Source: Allobosea caraganae | GTDB taxonomy: Bacteria > Pseudomonadota > Alphaproteobacteria > Rhizobiales > Beijerinckiaceae | Direction: 5' to 3' | Length of the DNA: 64,000 nt | NCBI RefSeq assembly: GCF_003351345.1 | Contig: NZ_QQTO01000037.1 | Span: forward strand, 433,501-497,500 | Shown here: piece by piece, positions 1-8,242 of the stretch | Position numbering within the stretch: position 1 is the first letter of the stretch | How the letters are laid out: each line of letters begins with the position of its first letter | Program-made: the position numbers and the translations under genes | The notes under the pieces: model-generated | What the model was told of the DNA's origin: nothing | What the model saw: only the letters and a program-made list of their open reading frames with translations | Databases searched by the model: none

Positions 1-385
1 TGGAGGTCAGCATGCCATTCCCCGAAATTCCGCCGAGATAGTACAATTGCCCGATCCTTTGCCTGTGAAAAACGCGAGCTAGGCACGCTCAGCCGCTGTC
101 AACGCAGCCGCCAGCTCGATGAGGCGACAATGCACGACGGCTCAGCCGACAGAGCGGCGCCATGCAATTCGTCAGAAGCATAAGTCTTTGCTGCCCGCCA
201 AACGGCAGAACGTCGATATCGCATTTTCAGGCAAGGAAATCGATCGGCGTCATGCGCAGAAATTGCGCAATTATCGGATCAAAAAACCATTCATCGACTA
301 CGTCAATATGAGGGCACGTGTGGTATAATACAAGAATTATTCGACGTTTTATTTTCGAAAACATTCGCAGATGCCGCGAATAACA
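1..385. other. Intergenic region downstream of the GT4 gene
   Basis: No convincing gene is visible in this stretch. The only open frame (about 119-328) has no ribosome binding site and no recognisable protein composition. A TATAAT hexamer lies at 324-329 on the plus strand, but no matching -35 box is found 16-18 bases upstream. The last 60 bases are AT-rich compared with the surroundings. Sequence further left is needed to know what it belongs to. Confidence 0.4.
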
Positions 386-1393
386 TCAGTCGATGACCGA
401 GCGATACAGCTGCTGATACCGATCGGCCATGTGCTCGACCGTGAAGCGCGCGGCAACCGCCGCCCGGCAGGCGGCGCGATCGATCTCGCCGAGACGGCCG
501 ATCGCATCGACGGCTTCGTCGGGGGTGTCGACCAGGAACCCGGTCACGCCGTGCTCGATCAGCTCGGGCATCGAGCCGCGCCGGGAGGCGATGACCGGCG
601 TGCCGCAGGCGAGCGCCTCCACGACCGACAATCCGAACGGCTCCTCGAAATTGACGAGGTGGAGCAGCGCGCGGGCCGAGCCCAGGGCCCGCGTGCGAGC
701 CTCGCCGCCGACCGGCCCCCGATAGATCACGGACCGCCCATCGAGCGCCGGCGCGACATGCGCGTCGTAATAGTCCCGGTCCTGCACGATGCCGGCCATG
801 ACCAGCCGCCGCCCCGCCCGGCGGGCCGCCGCGATCGCTTCAGCCGCCCCCTTGTCGGGATGGATGCGGCCGAAGAAGAGCAGGTCGTCGCTGCCCTCGG
901 GGTCGAAGGGGAAGTCTTCCAGACGGATGCCGTGATGGATCGTCGCCGCATAGCGCAGGTCCGGGTGCCGGTCGGCCGCGCTGATCGCGACATAGTGGAC
1001 GCGATCCTCATAGGCCTTGAAGGCGGGCAGGATGCGATCCGAGGAGAAGCCGTGGATCGTCGTCACCATCGGCGTCGCGACCAGCCGTGAGAAGGCGAGC
1101 GGTACGAAATCGGCCTGGTTGTGGATGAGGTCGAACTCGCCGGCGCGCTCGAAGACATGCGCCACATGCAGCATCTCCCAGACCTTGGCGTCGATCGTGG
1201 AATCCTCGGAATAGGCGGCCGGGCATACCCCTGCGAGCTTGCCCGACGTCAGGCTGTCCTTCGTTGCGAACAGGGTGACGTCGACGCCGCGCGCGACCAG
1301 CGCCTCGGTCAGCAGGCTCGTCACCAGCTCCCATGGACCGTAATGGCGCGGCGGCGTGCGCCACGAGATCGGCGCCAGCATGGCGATGCGCAA
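386..1393 (-). CDS. Glycosyltransferase family 4 protein
   Basis: This 335-residue cytoplasmic GT-B-fold glycosyltransferase would move a sugar from a nucleotide-sugar donor to an unknown acceptor. The N-terminal half has the usual MRIAMLAP start of the acceptor domain. The C-terminal half carries the GT4 donor-site signature EEPFGLSVVEALACGTPVIA with the E-x7-E pair at E251 and E259. It is the last gene of a minus-strand unit after a LysR regulator and a GH13 glucosidase, with 24 bases to the glucosidase stop. The neighbourhood suggests glucan, trehalose-like or compatible-solute metabolism. Acceptor and donor are not predictable here. Confidence 0.85.
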   Translation of the reverse strand: MRIAMLAPISWRTPPRHYGPWELVTSLLTEALVARGVDVTLFATKDSLTSGKLAGVCPAAYSEDSTIDAKVWEMLHVAHVFERAGEFDLIHNQADFVPLAFSRLVATPMVTTIHGFSSDRILPAFKAYEDRVHYVAISAADRHPDLRYAATIHHGIRLEDFPFDPEGSDDLLFFGRIHPDKGAAEAIAAARRAGRRLVMAGIVQDRDYYDAHVAPALDGRSVIYRGPVGGEARTRALGSARALLHLVNFEEPFGLSVVEALACGTPVIASRRGSMPELIEHGVTGFLVDTPDEAVDAIGRLGEIDRAACRAAVAARFTVEHMADRYQQLYRSVID

Positions 1394-1417
1394 GCGATCA
1401 TCCTTTTCGTATTTCAG

Positions 1418-3013
1418 TCATTCGGACGCGAGGATCACGCCCTCATTCGGGCGCAGCAGCAGGGCGCGGCCCTCGATCTGCGTGGGACCGGGAATGGTGG
1501 AGAGAAGCAGCCGGCAGGCGCCGGCCCAGCCCGGCAAATCGAGATGATGCGCCAATGCGCCGAGATTGAGCGCCACGATCAGCCGCTGCGCCCCCTGCCG
1601 GCGCTCATAGGCAAGCACATCGCCCTCAGAGTCCAGCAGCGCGAAATCGCCGATCGCCAGTGCCGGATGTTCGCGCCGGGCGGCCAGCAATTGGCGATGC
1701 AGCGTCAGAATGGAAGCCGGGTCTTCCGCCATCACAGCGACATTGCGTAGAGCCCAGTCCTCATGAAGCGGCAGCCAGGGCCGGGCCGTGCTGAAGCCGG
1801 CATTCGCGCTCGCATCCCATGGCATCGGCGTGCGGACGGGATCGCGGCCCAGGCCGAGTCCGGGCTCGCGCAGCTCGCGCGGATCTCGGACCTGCTCGGG
1901 CGGGATGGCGACGTCGCTCAGGCCGAGCTCGTCGCCGTAATAGAGCGTGGGCGTGCCGCGCAGCGTCAGCAGCAGCATCGCGGCGACGCGAGCCTGCGCC
2001 TGCCCGCGCTTGGCGGCGACGCGCGGCCGGTCATGATTGCCGAGCACCCAGTTCGGCCAGCCGCCCGGCGGCAGAGCCGCCTCGTAATCGGCGATGAGCC
2101 GGGCCAGCGCCGGTGCCTCCCACGGAGCGTCGATCAGCTGGAAGTTGAACGGAAGCTGCACCTCGGCCCGCTCGCCGCCATAATACTGCATCAGCCGCTC
2201 GACCGGCAGGTAGATCTCGCCGATCAGCACGCCCTCGCCCTTGGCGCCGTAGCTGTCGGCGATGTCGCGCATGGCGGCGGCGAGCGCGTGCACTTCGGGC
2301 TGGTCGGTCGAATGGAGCTGGAGCACGCGGTGCATCTCGGCCATCCCGGGCTGCCAGGCCGGGTTCAGCGGATTGTCCGGAAAGCCCGCCGCCTTGACCA
2401 TGTGCCAGAGCACGTCGATGCGGAAGCCATCGACGCCGCGGTCGAACCAGAAGCGCAAGACGTCGTACATCGCCGCCTGCACCGCCGGATTGCGCCAGTT
2501 GAGGTCCGGCTGCTCCTTCAGGAAGGCGTGGTAGTAGTATTGGCCGGTGGCCTCGTCCCATTCCCAGGCCGGGCCGCCGAAATCGCTGATCCAGTTATTG
2601 GGCGGCCCGCCATCGCCAGCGGGATCGCGCCAGAGATACCAGTCCCGCCTCGGGTTGGCGCGCGAGGCCCGGCTTTCGGCGAACCAGGGATGCCGGTCGG
2701 AGGTGTGGTTGGGCACGAAGTCGAGCACGACCCTGAGCCCACGCGCATGCGCTTGCGCCAGCAGCTCGTCGAAATCGGCAAGCGTGCCGAAGCGCGGGTC
2801 GACATCGCAATAATCGGCGACGTCATAGCCGAAATCGGCCATGGGCGAGGGAAAGATCGGCGAGATCCAGATCGCGTCGATGCCGAGGGCGGCGAGATAG
2901 TCGAGCCGCCGCGTGATCCCGTTGAGGTCGCCGATGCCGTCCCCGTCCGAATCCTGGAAGGAGCGCGGATAGACCTGATAGATCGTGCCCGTCTGCCACC
3001 AGGGCGCGGTCAT
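1418..3013 (-). CDS. Alpha-glucosidase, glycoside hydrolase family 13 (oligo-1,6-glucosidase type)
   Basis: The protein (531 residues) is a retaining GH13 enzyme that hydrolyses alpha-glucosidic bonds of short oligosaccharides or disaccharides. It opens with the family's WWQTGTIYQVYPRSF segment and DSDGDGIGDL calcium-type loop. It then has the nucleophile in GFRID (D200), the acid/base in GEIYLP (E266) and the transition-state Asp in NHDRPR (D328). The start at 3013 is chosen because it matches the family N-terminus and overlaps the LysR stop as ATGA. The same frame stays open upstream to 3973, but that part is the shadow of the LysR gene. No signal peptide is visible, so it acts in the cytoplasm. 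Confidence 0.92.
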   Translation of the reverse strand: MTAPWWQTGTIYQVYPRSFQDSDGDGIGDLNGITRRLDYLAALGIDAIWISPIFPSPMADFGYDVADYCDVDPRFGTLADFDELLAQAHARGLRVVLDFVPNHTSDRHPWFAESRASRANPRRDWYLWRDPAGDGGPPNNWISDFGGPAWEWDEATGQYYYHAFLKEQPDLNWRNPAVQAAMYDVLRFWFDRGVDGFRIDVLWHMVKAAGFPDNPLNPAWQPGMAEMHRVLQLHSTDQPEVHALAAAMRDIADSYGAKGEGVLIGEIYLPVERLMQYYGGERAEVQLPFNFQLIDAPWEAPALARLIADYEAALPPGGWPNWVLGNHDRPRVAAKRGQAQARVAAMLLLTLRGTPTLYYGDELGLSDVAIPPEQVRDPRELREPGLGLGRDPVRTPMPWDASANAGFSTARPWLPLHEDWALRNVAVMAEDPASILTLHRQLLAARREHPALAIGDFALLDSEGDVLAYERRQGAQRLIVALNLGALAHHLDLPGWAGACRLLLSTIPGPTQIEGRALLLRPNEGVILASE

Positions 3014-3909
3014 GCCGGCACCGCCCGGCCAGCCTCGGCGCACAGGCGCAGATAGCGCGCCAAAGCCGGGCCCGGCTCCTCGCGGCGATGCAGGACGGCA
3101 ACCTGCGAGCGCTGATCCGAGTTCAGCCGCCGATAGGTCACGCCGGGCAGGGCCAGCCGGCTGACCGGGCTCGGCACCAGCGCCACGCCCTGGCCCGCTG
3201 CGACGAGGCTCATCATCGCCGCGAAATGGCGGGAGCGCGAGACGATGCGCGGCTCGAACCCCGCGTCCCGGCAGATTTGCAGCTGCGTCTGGAAGAAGCC
3301 CAGCCCCTCGCGCAGCGTCGTGGCGAGGAAGGCGTCCTCCGCGAGCTCCTCCGGCTCGACGAGCTCGCGCTCCGCGAGCCTGTGGCCGGAGGGCAGCGCA
3401 ACGAGCACGCTCTCCCGGCAGATCGGCAGCACCGCCATCTCCGCCGCCCGCTCGCCGGCCGGCAAGCGCAAAAAGGCGACGTCGAGCCGCCCGTCCGCGA
3501 GCTGGTCGAGCTGGCTCTCGAACTCGAGGTCGTGAAGGTTCAAGACGACGTCCGGGGCTTCGCGCCTGAGCGCGATGACCGAGCGGGCGAGCACGCCGGA
3601 ATAGTCGACCGATCCGACATGGGCGACCTCGATCTGCCCGACCTCGCCGCGGCGAGCCCGCTCGGCCACCAGCCGGGCCCGTTCGGCTTGCGCGAGGAGC
3701 TGCCTGACCTCGACGAGGAACAGGCGCCCGACTGCCGTCAGCTTCACATGCCGCCGGTCGCGATCGAACAGCAGGACGCCCAGCTCCTTTTCGAGAAGCT
3801 GGATCTGCTGGCTCAGGGCCGGCTGCGCAATGTGGAGGAGCTCGGCCGCGCGGCTGAAATGCAGCGTCTCGGCAACAGCGGCAAAGTAGCGAAGGCGCTT
3901 CAGTTCCAT
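3010..3909 (-). CDS. LysR-family transcriptional regulator
   Basis: A 299-residue LysR-type regulator. The N-terminal winged helix-turn-helix spans residues 1-60 (MELKRLRYFAAVAETLHFSR, then AAELLHIAQPALSQQIQLLE), followed by a linker helix and a two-lobed effector-binding domain. Its stop codon overlaps the start of the GH13 gene by 4 bases, so regulator and enzymes are co-transcribed. A perfect 9-bp inverted repeat with an 8-base spacer lies at 3925-3950, just upstream of the start codon, and is the likely autoregulatory site. It may also control the divergent Bug-receptor gene at 4078. The effector is unknown. Confidence 0.93.
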   Translation of the reverse strand: MELKRLRYFAAVAETLHFSRAAELLHIAQPALSQQIQLLEKELGVLLFDRDRRHVKLTAVGRLFLVEVRQLLAQAERARLVAERARRGEVGQIEVAHVGSVDYSGVLARSVIALRREAPDVVLNLHDLEFESQLDQLADGRLDVAFLRLPAGERAAEMAVLPICRESVLVALPSGHRLAERELVEPEELAEDAFLATTLREGLGFFQTQLQICRDAGFEPRIVSRSRHFAAMMSLVAAGQGVALVPSPVSRLALPGVTYRRLNSDQRSQVAVLHRREEPGPALARYLRLCAEAGRAVPA

Positions 3910-3924
3910 GCCGCGCTCCGGGAG

Positions 3925-3950
3925 TTCTTATAACGGTTTGATTATAAGAA
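3925..3950. promoter_or_regulatory. Probable LysR binding site (9-bp perfect inverted repeat)
   Basis: TTCTTATAA at 3925-3933 is the exact reverse complement of TTATAAGAA at 3942-3950, with 8 bases between. The site is AT-rich in a GC-rich context and lies 16 bases upstream of the LysR start and about 130 bases upstream of the divergent Bug-receptor gene. It contains T-N11-A spacings typical of LysR boxes. Assignment to the adjacent LysR is inference. Confidence 0.7.
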
Positions 3951-4077
3951 ACCAGAAATCCGATATTGGACACACTCCAGCGTGAAGCGCATCCCTTGAT
4001 CTGGCCGCGACGTCACTTCGCGCGGCCCAGAACGATCGAGGCCGACCAAAACGGCCCGTATCCCGGGGAGATGAGCG

Positions 4078-5052
4078 ATGAAGATTTTCAGCGTGCTGGC
4101 GTGCCTTGCCTTTGGCCTCGTCGCGGGGCCCGCCACGGCAGCCGAGACGTTTCCGGCGCGGCCGATCAAGATCATCGTGGCGTTCGCGGCCGGCGCGATC
4201 AACGACACCGTCGCGCGGCTCGTCGCCGAGCAATTGCAAAAGACCTTTACGCACGGCGTCATCATCGAGAACCGGCCGGGCGCCGGCGGCATGACCGGCA
4301 CCGACTTCGTGGCGAAAGCACCGCCCGACGGCTACACGCTCCTGCTCGGCAACGACGACGCGCTCTGCGTCCTGCCGGCGGTGAAGCCGTCGTCGCTGCC
4401 CTATGATGCGGCGAAGGACTTCACGCCGCTCTTCGGGTTCGCCATCTCCCCGTTCGCGATCGCCGTCCGCGAGGGGCTGGCCGCAAAGGACTTCGCGGGC
4501 TTCCTGCAGCAGGCCAAGGCGAACCCGCAGGACATAAAATACGCCTCGACGGGAGCCGGCGGCGTCGTTCACGTCGCCACCGCGCTGCTGGAGGATCTCG
4601 CCGGCATCCGCCTTTCGCACGTTCCCTATCGCGGCATGGCGCCGGCGGTTGGCGATGTCGTCGGCGGCCATGTCGACATGGTCCTGGTCAGCCCGGCCAC
4701 GATCGCGCCCTATGTCCAGTCCGGCAAGGTCCGCATGCTGGTCATCGCCTCCGAGACCCGCCACCCCGATCTGCCGCAGGTGCCGACCTCGGCGGAACTC
4801 GGCTTCCCCGACTTCCTCGTCCGCGCCACGTTCGGCATCCTCGCTCCCCGCGGCCTTGCCCCGGAAGTGGCCCAGCGCCTCGAGGCCGAATTGGCCAAGG
4901 TCGGCGCCGACCCCGCCTTCAGGAAGCGCCTGACCGAACTCGGCATCACCGCGACGGCCCTGTCGTCGGAAGCCTACGGCAAGCGCATCTCCGACGAGCG
5001 CACGCGCTGGACCGCGCTCGCCAAGCGCGTCAACCTGGATCTGAATAAATGA
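4078..5052 (+). CDS. Bug-family tripartite tricarboxylate transporter substrate-binding receptor (orphan)
   Basis: The 324-residue periplasmic receptor belongs to the TctC/Bug family. A signal peptide covers about residues 1-21, ending in ATAAET. The mature protein starts with the family's FPARPIKIIVAFAAG motif (usually PxRPIxxIVPFxAGG) and carries ENRPGAGGMTGTDFVAKAPP. Start 4078 has GGGGAG 7 bases upstream; an ATG at 4071 is less well placed. There are no TctA/TctB membrane genes next to it, so it either uses the TctAB encoded near 19 kb or acts in sensing. It overlaps the following alpha/beta hydrolase gene by 4 bases, which suggests that the hydrolase acts on its ligand. Confidence 0.9.
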   Translation: MKIFSVLACLAFGLVAGPATAAETFPARPIKIIVAFAAGAINDTVARLVAEQLQKTFTHGVIIENRPGAGGMTGTDFVAKAPPDGYTLLLGNDDALCVLPAVKPSSLPYDAAKDFTPLFGFAISPFAIAVREGLAAKDFAGFLQQAKANPQDIKYASTGAGGVVHVATALLEDLAGIRLSHVPYRGMAPAVGDVVGGHVDMVLVSPATIAPYVQSGKVRMLVIASETRHPDLPQVPTSAELGFPDFLVRATFGILAPRGLAPEVAQRLEAELAKVGADPAFRKRLTELGITATALSSEAYGKRISDERTRWTALAKRVNLDLNK

Positions 5053-5879
5053 CTGTTCTCGACCGCACCGCCACGAGCTCGCTCGTCCGCCGCCACACTT
5101 TCACGCGCGCCGGCGTGACGATCGAGGTGCTGGACCAGGGCGAAGGCCCGGCGGTGTTCGTTCTGCCGTCGCTGGGGCGCGGAGCCGAAGACTACGATGC
5201 GTTCGCAGGGCTCCTGGCCGATCGCGGCTTGCGGACCCTGCGGCCGCAGCCGCGCGGCATCGGGCTGAGCACCGGTCCGCTGGACGGCCTGACGATGCAT
5301 GATCTGGCCGGGGACGTCGCGCTCGCGGTCGAGAGCCTCGGCCTGGCGCCGGCGATCATCGCCGGGCACGCCTTCGGCAACTTCGTCGCCCGCATGCTGG
5401 CCACGATCAGGCCCGAGCTTGTCGGCGGCGTCGCCATGCTGGCCGGCTCCGCCGGCATGCTGCCGAGCGGCGAGTCCCCTTACGATCCTGAGGTTCTCGC
5501 TGCGCTAGCGCGCTGCGGCGATCTTTCGCTCGGTGACGAGACGCGGCTGGAGGCCCTCCGCATCGCCTTCTTCGCACCCGGTAACGACGCCGGCGTCTGG
5601 CTCGGCGGCTGGCACCCTCACGTCAAGGCAGCCCAGCGGGTGGCTGAGGCGGCGACGCCGGTCAGCGTCTACTTCGCCGGGGGAGAGGCTCCGATCCTGG
5701 AAGTCCAGGCCGCCCGCGATACGATCGCCGCGCCCCGCTTCGCGCATGTGCTGCGCGAGCAGCTTGGCGAGCGCGTCACGACGGTCGTGATCCCCGATGC
5801 CGGCCACGCGCTCATTCCCGAGAAGCCCGTGGCCGTAGCCGATGCCCTCGCCGGCTGGATCGTGGCCAGGACCGGCTGA
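5049..5879 (+). CDS. Alpha/beta-hydrolase-fold protein lacking the nucleophilic serine
   Basis: A 276-residue single-domain alpha/beta-hydrolase-fold protein. The oxyanion-side strand VFVLPSLG and the C-terminal histidine motif PDAGHALIPE (H253) are present. The nucleophile elbow reads GHAFGN at residues 106-111 instead of GxSxG, so the usual Ser is Ala108 (codon gcc). This resembles the Ser-less elbow of RutD (GHALG), so catalysis, if any, would not use an acyl-serine intermediate. The start overlaps the Bug receptor stop as ATGA, so the two are translationally coupled. Function is unknown; a hydrolase, lyase or binding role are all possible. Confidence 0.82.
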   Translation: MTVLDRTATSSLVRRHTFTRAGVTIEVLDQGEGPAVFVLPSLGRGAEDYDAFAGLLADRGLRTLRPQPRGIGLSTGPLDGLTMHDLAGDVALAVESLGLAPAIIAGHAFGNFVARMLATIRPELVGGVAMLAGSAGMLPSGESPYDPEVLAALARCGDLSLGDETRLEALRIAFFAPGNDAGVWLGGWHPHVKAAQRVAEAATPVSVYFAGGEAPILEVQAARDTIAAPRFAHVLREQLGERVTTVVIPDAGHALIPEKPVAVADALAGWIVARTG

Positions 5880-5962
5880 CCCCGCGCGCAGGGCGCTCGC
5901 CGTCGCCGCATGCGGAGGATGAGGTGCCCTGCCCCTTGGGGCGGGAAGGGGTCGGCTCACGC

Positions 5963-5991
5963 TTGACGCACCATACGATGAACCGTATCAT
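5963..5991 (+). promoter_or_regulatory. Sigma-70-type promoter of the Liv-type operon
   Basis: TTGACG at 5963-5968 and TATCAT at 5986-5991 are separated by 17 bases, an optimal spacing for a housekeeping promoter. The -10 box lies inside the LacI-type palindrome at 5978-5991, so a bound repressor would block RNA polymerase directly. The first gene downstream is the substrate-binding protein at 6219. Confidence 0.65.
5978..5991. promoter_or_regulatory. LacI-family operator O1
   Basis: ATGAACCGTATCAT is a 14-base imperfect palindrome with the central CG typical of LacI/GalR operators. It matches the three other copies in this window in the half-sites ATGA and TCAT. It overlaps the -10 box of the Liv-type operon. 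Confidence 0.7.
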
Positions 5992-6057
5992 TTTCTAATG
6001 GCTTCACTGGTTGACTGGAATCGGGAGAGGTTTCTGGCGCTCGTTGAAGCCACTAAA

Positions 6058-6071
6058 ATGAAACGGTTCAT
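6058..6071. promoter_or_regulatory. LacI-family operator O2
   Basis: ATGAAACGGTTCAT is identical to the copy at 16388-16401 and palindromic at 12 of 14 positions. Its centre is 80 bases downstream of the centre of O1, within the leader of the Liv-type operon. Such pairs may allow repression loops or a roadblock; this is inference. Confidence 0.75.
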
Positions 6072-6218
6072 AATTATTCCGCTTCTGCGAGCCGACCGGA
6101 AGGACGCGAACGCCGTTACCGCCCACCGACGGCCCCGATCCTCACCATCTATCTCGCGAAAAACACGACCGATGACCGTTCGAAGTCATCGGCGAAAAAT
6201 ACATCCAGGGAGAGAAAC

Positions 6219-7325
6219 ATGCCGACTTGCTTCACACGCCTCGCGGCCGGGGCCGTTTCGCTGCTCGCCATCGGATTATCCGGCACCGCATCAGCGCAGG
6301 AGATCGTCATCGGCGCCGTGCTGCCGCTGACCGGGCCCGCCGCTCCGACCGGGATCGAGGAGCAGACCGGCGTCCAGTTCGCGGTCGACGGCATCAACGC
6401 CGCAGGCGGCATCCGCGGCCGCAAGGTCAAGGTCATCTACGAGGACAGCCAGGGCAAGCCGGACCAGGGCGTGCTCGCCTTCAACCGGCTCGTCGACCTG
6501 CACAGCACGCCGGCCATCGTGACCGCCTTCTCGTCGATCTCGCTCGCCATGGCCCCGCTCGCCACGCGCAAGAAGGTGTTCGTGGTCAATCCGGCCGCGC
6601 AGACGAACAAGCTCGCCACCGCCTCGCCCTATCTGGTCAACACCATCCCGCTCGTCGCCGACGAGGTCGCGGTCATGACCAAGTACGCCGTCGCCAAGCT
6701 CGGCAAGAAGGCCGCCATCATCTACGAGAACGCCGCCGCCGGCATCGACGCGCGCGACGACTTCAAGAAGGCCTTCGTCGCCGCCGGCGGCGAGATCCTG
6801 GCCGACGAGGCCGTCGAGTTCGGCCAGACCAACTTCCGGCCGACGCTGCTCAAGGTCGCCGCCGCCAAGCCCGATTTCGTCTTCATCGGCATCACCGTCG
6901 GCGCTCCCACGATGGCCGACCAGGTCGCGCAGGTTCCCGGCTTCCCGATCGCCATCGGCACCACGTTCAACCGGCCGTTCTCCGGCTTCGCCTCCACCGC
7001 GGGCTGGTTCCACACCGGCATCAAGTCGGGCATCGCGCCGGAGGCGGAAGCCGAGTTCAACAATCAGTTCGGCACCAAGGAGATGGGCTTCTTCGCGCGC
7101 GAATACGCCAACGCCACCCAGATCATCTTCAAGATCATCGACAGCCTGATCGCCAAGAACATTCCCGTCACAGGCGAGAACATCCGCACCGCTCTGTTCG
7201 AGATCAAGAACTTCGACTCGCCGACGGCCAAGATCGTGTTCGACTCGAACACGGCCAGGCGCGAGATCGAAGTGCTCAAGCTGGTCCCTCCCGGCCGCGA
7301 AGTCGTCGAGACCGGCACGAACTGA
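6219..7325 (+). CDS. Branched-chain-amino-acid-type ABC transporter substrate-binding protein
   Basis: The protein (368 residues) is a type-I periplasmic binding protein of the hydrophobic amino acid/amide uptake (HAAT) family. A signal peptide ends near residue 27 (TASAQE). The mature protein begins with IVIGAVLPLTGPAA and has GIEEQTGVQFAVDGINAAGGI, both typical of LivJ-like receptors. It is the first gene of an operon with two permeases and two ATPases, a GST, an MBL-fold hydrolase and an OCH-like crotonase. The ligand is unlikely to be leucine given these neighbours; aromatic, alicyclic or keto-acid ligands are known for the family. Transcription is probably controlled by the LacI regulator through operators at 5978 and 6058. 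Confidence 0.92.
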   Translation: MPTCFTRLAAGAVSLLAIGLSGTASAQEIVIGAVLPLTGPAAPTGIEEQTGVQFAVDGINAAGGIRGRKVKVIYEDSQGKPDQGVLAFNRLVDLHSTPAIVTAFSSISLAMAPLATRKKVFVVNPAAQTNKLATASPYLVNTIPLVADEVAVMTKYAVAKLGKKAAIIYENAAAGIDARDDFKKAFVAAGGEILADEAVEFGQTNFRPTLLKVAAAKPDFVFIGITVGAPTMADQVAQVPGFPIAIGTTFNRPFSGFASTAGWFHTGIKSGIAPEAEAEFNNQFGTKEMGFFAREYANATQIIFKIIDSLIAKNIPVTGENIRTALFEIKNFDSPTAKIVFDSNTARREIEVLKLVPPGREVVETGTN

Positions 7326-7356
7326 GCCCTTGTGACCCAAGATCGAGTTTGACCGG

Positions 7357-8235
7357 ATGCTGCTTCTGCAACTCCTCGTCGACGGCGCCGTCAGCGGCTG
7401 CGCGGTCGGCGTCGTGGCGATCACGTTCGCCTATGTCTATGCCACGACCGGCGTCTTCCACGTCGCCCATGCCGGCCTGTTCACGCTGGGCGGCTATATC
7501 GCCTGGTGGCTCTCCGGCCAGGGGCTCCCGTTTCCCCTGGCGCTGATGGGCGCGGTCGCCGTGGGCGCGGCCGTCGGCGCCGTGATGCAGAAGGCCATCT
7601 ACGAGACGCTGATGAAGCGGCGGGCATCGCCGCTCGTCCAGCTGATCGCCTCGCTCGGGCTTCTGGCCATCCTGCAGAACCTCGTCGCACTGCTCTTCAC
7701 GCCCAACATGCTGCAATTCGAGGCCGTATCCTGGCGGCTCTCGATGCTCGACATCGGCCCGATCCACCTCAGCCTGCCCCAGATCTGGACCCTGGCGAGC
7801 AGCCTGGCGATCCTCGCCGGCCTCGTCCTGTTCTCGACGCGGACCATCCTGGGCAAGCGCATCCGGGCGGTGTCGTCGAACCGCGCACTGGCCGAGATCA
7901 CGCGGCTGCGGCCGTTCGACGTCTACGTCGTCGTGGTCGCGATCGCGTCCGGCCTCGTCGCCGTCCCCAGCGTCTTCATCGGCGTCGACCAGGCGATGCA
8001 GCCCTATACCAGCGTGCTCGTCCTGCTCACCGCCGTCATCGCGGTGATCGCCGGGGGCATCGGCAGCCTGCCCGGCGCCTTCATCATCTCGGTCGTGCTG
8101 GCAGTACTGCAGAACCTCGTCCTGGCGCTGATGCCCGGCCGCTGGAGCATCGCCTTCACCTTCATGCTCTTCATCGTCTTCATCCTGATCAAGCCGACCG
8201 GCCTGTTCCAGACGCGCCTGAAGCGCGCGAGCTGA
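7357..8235 (+). CDS. livH: Branched-chain-type ABC transporter permease LivH
   Basis: A 292-residue inner-membrane permease of the LivH family with about eight hydrophobic helices. It carries family segments near residues 10-40 (GAVSGCAVGVVAITFAYVYA) and later the loop GIGSLPGAFIISVVLA, which corresponds to the conserved GGIGSxxGA motif that contacts the ATPase. It lies 31 bases after the binding protein and 7 bases before LivM, so it belongs to the same operon. Together with LivM it forms the transport channel. Substrate specificity follows the receptor and is unknown. Confidence 0.93.
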   Translation: MLLLQLLVDGAVSGCAVGVVAITFAYVYATTGVFHVAHAGLFTLGGYIAWWLSGQGLPFPLALMGAVAVGAAVGAVMQKAIYETLMKRRASPLVQLIASLGLLAILQNLVALLFTPNMLQFEAVSWRLSMLDIGPIHLSLPQIWTLASSLAILAGLVLFSTRTILGKRIRAVSSNRALAEITRLRPFDVYVVVVAIASGLVAVPSVFIGVDQAMQPYTSVLVLLTAVIAVIAGGIGSLPGAFIISVVLAVLQNLVLALMPGRWSIAFTFMLFIVFILIKPTGLFQTRLKRAS

Positions 8236-8242
8236 GGCCGCC

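Larger units (their letters stand above)
5880..6218. other. Promoter and operator region of the Liv-type operon
   Basis: This 339-base gap holds no credible gene. It begins with a weak GC hairpin (5928-5935 pairing with 5938-5945) that could end the preceding unit. It then contains a promoter at 5963-5991 and two LacI-type palindromes at 5978-5991 and 6058-6071. The rest, to the ribosome binding site GGGAGAG before 6219, is an untranslated leader with no recognised riboswitch. Confidence 0.6.

Noticed and set aside
119..328. 69-codon plus-strand open frame at the left edge
   Set aside because: No ribosome site, no hydrophobic or domain-like pattern, and no neighbour that supports it.
3014..3973. 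N-terminal extension of the GH13 glucosidase frame
   Set aside because: The extra 320 codons are Arg/Ala/Pro-rich and overlap the LysR gene; the family N-terminus starts at 3013.
6227..7546. 439-codon plus-strand frame
   Set aside because: It overlaps the Liv-type receptor gene in another frame and is extremely Arg/His-rich, as expected for a frame shadow.
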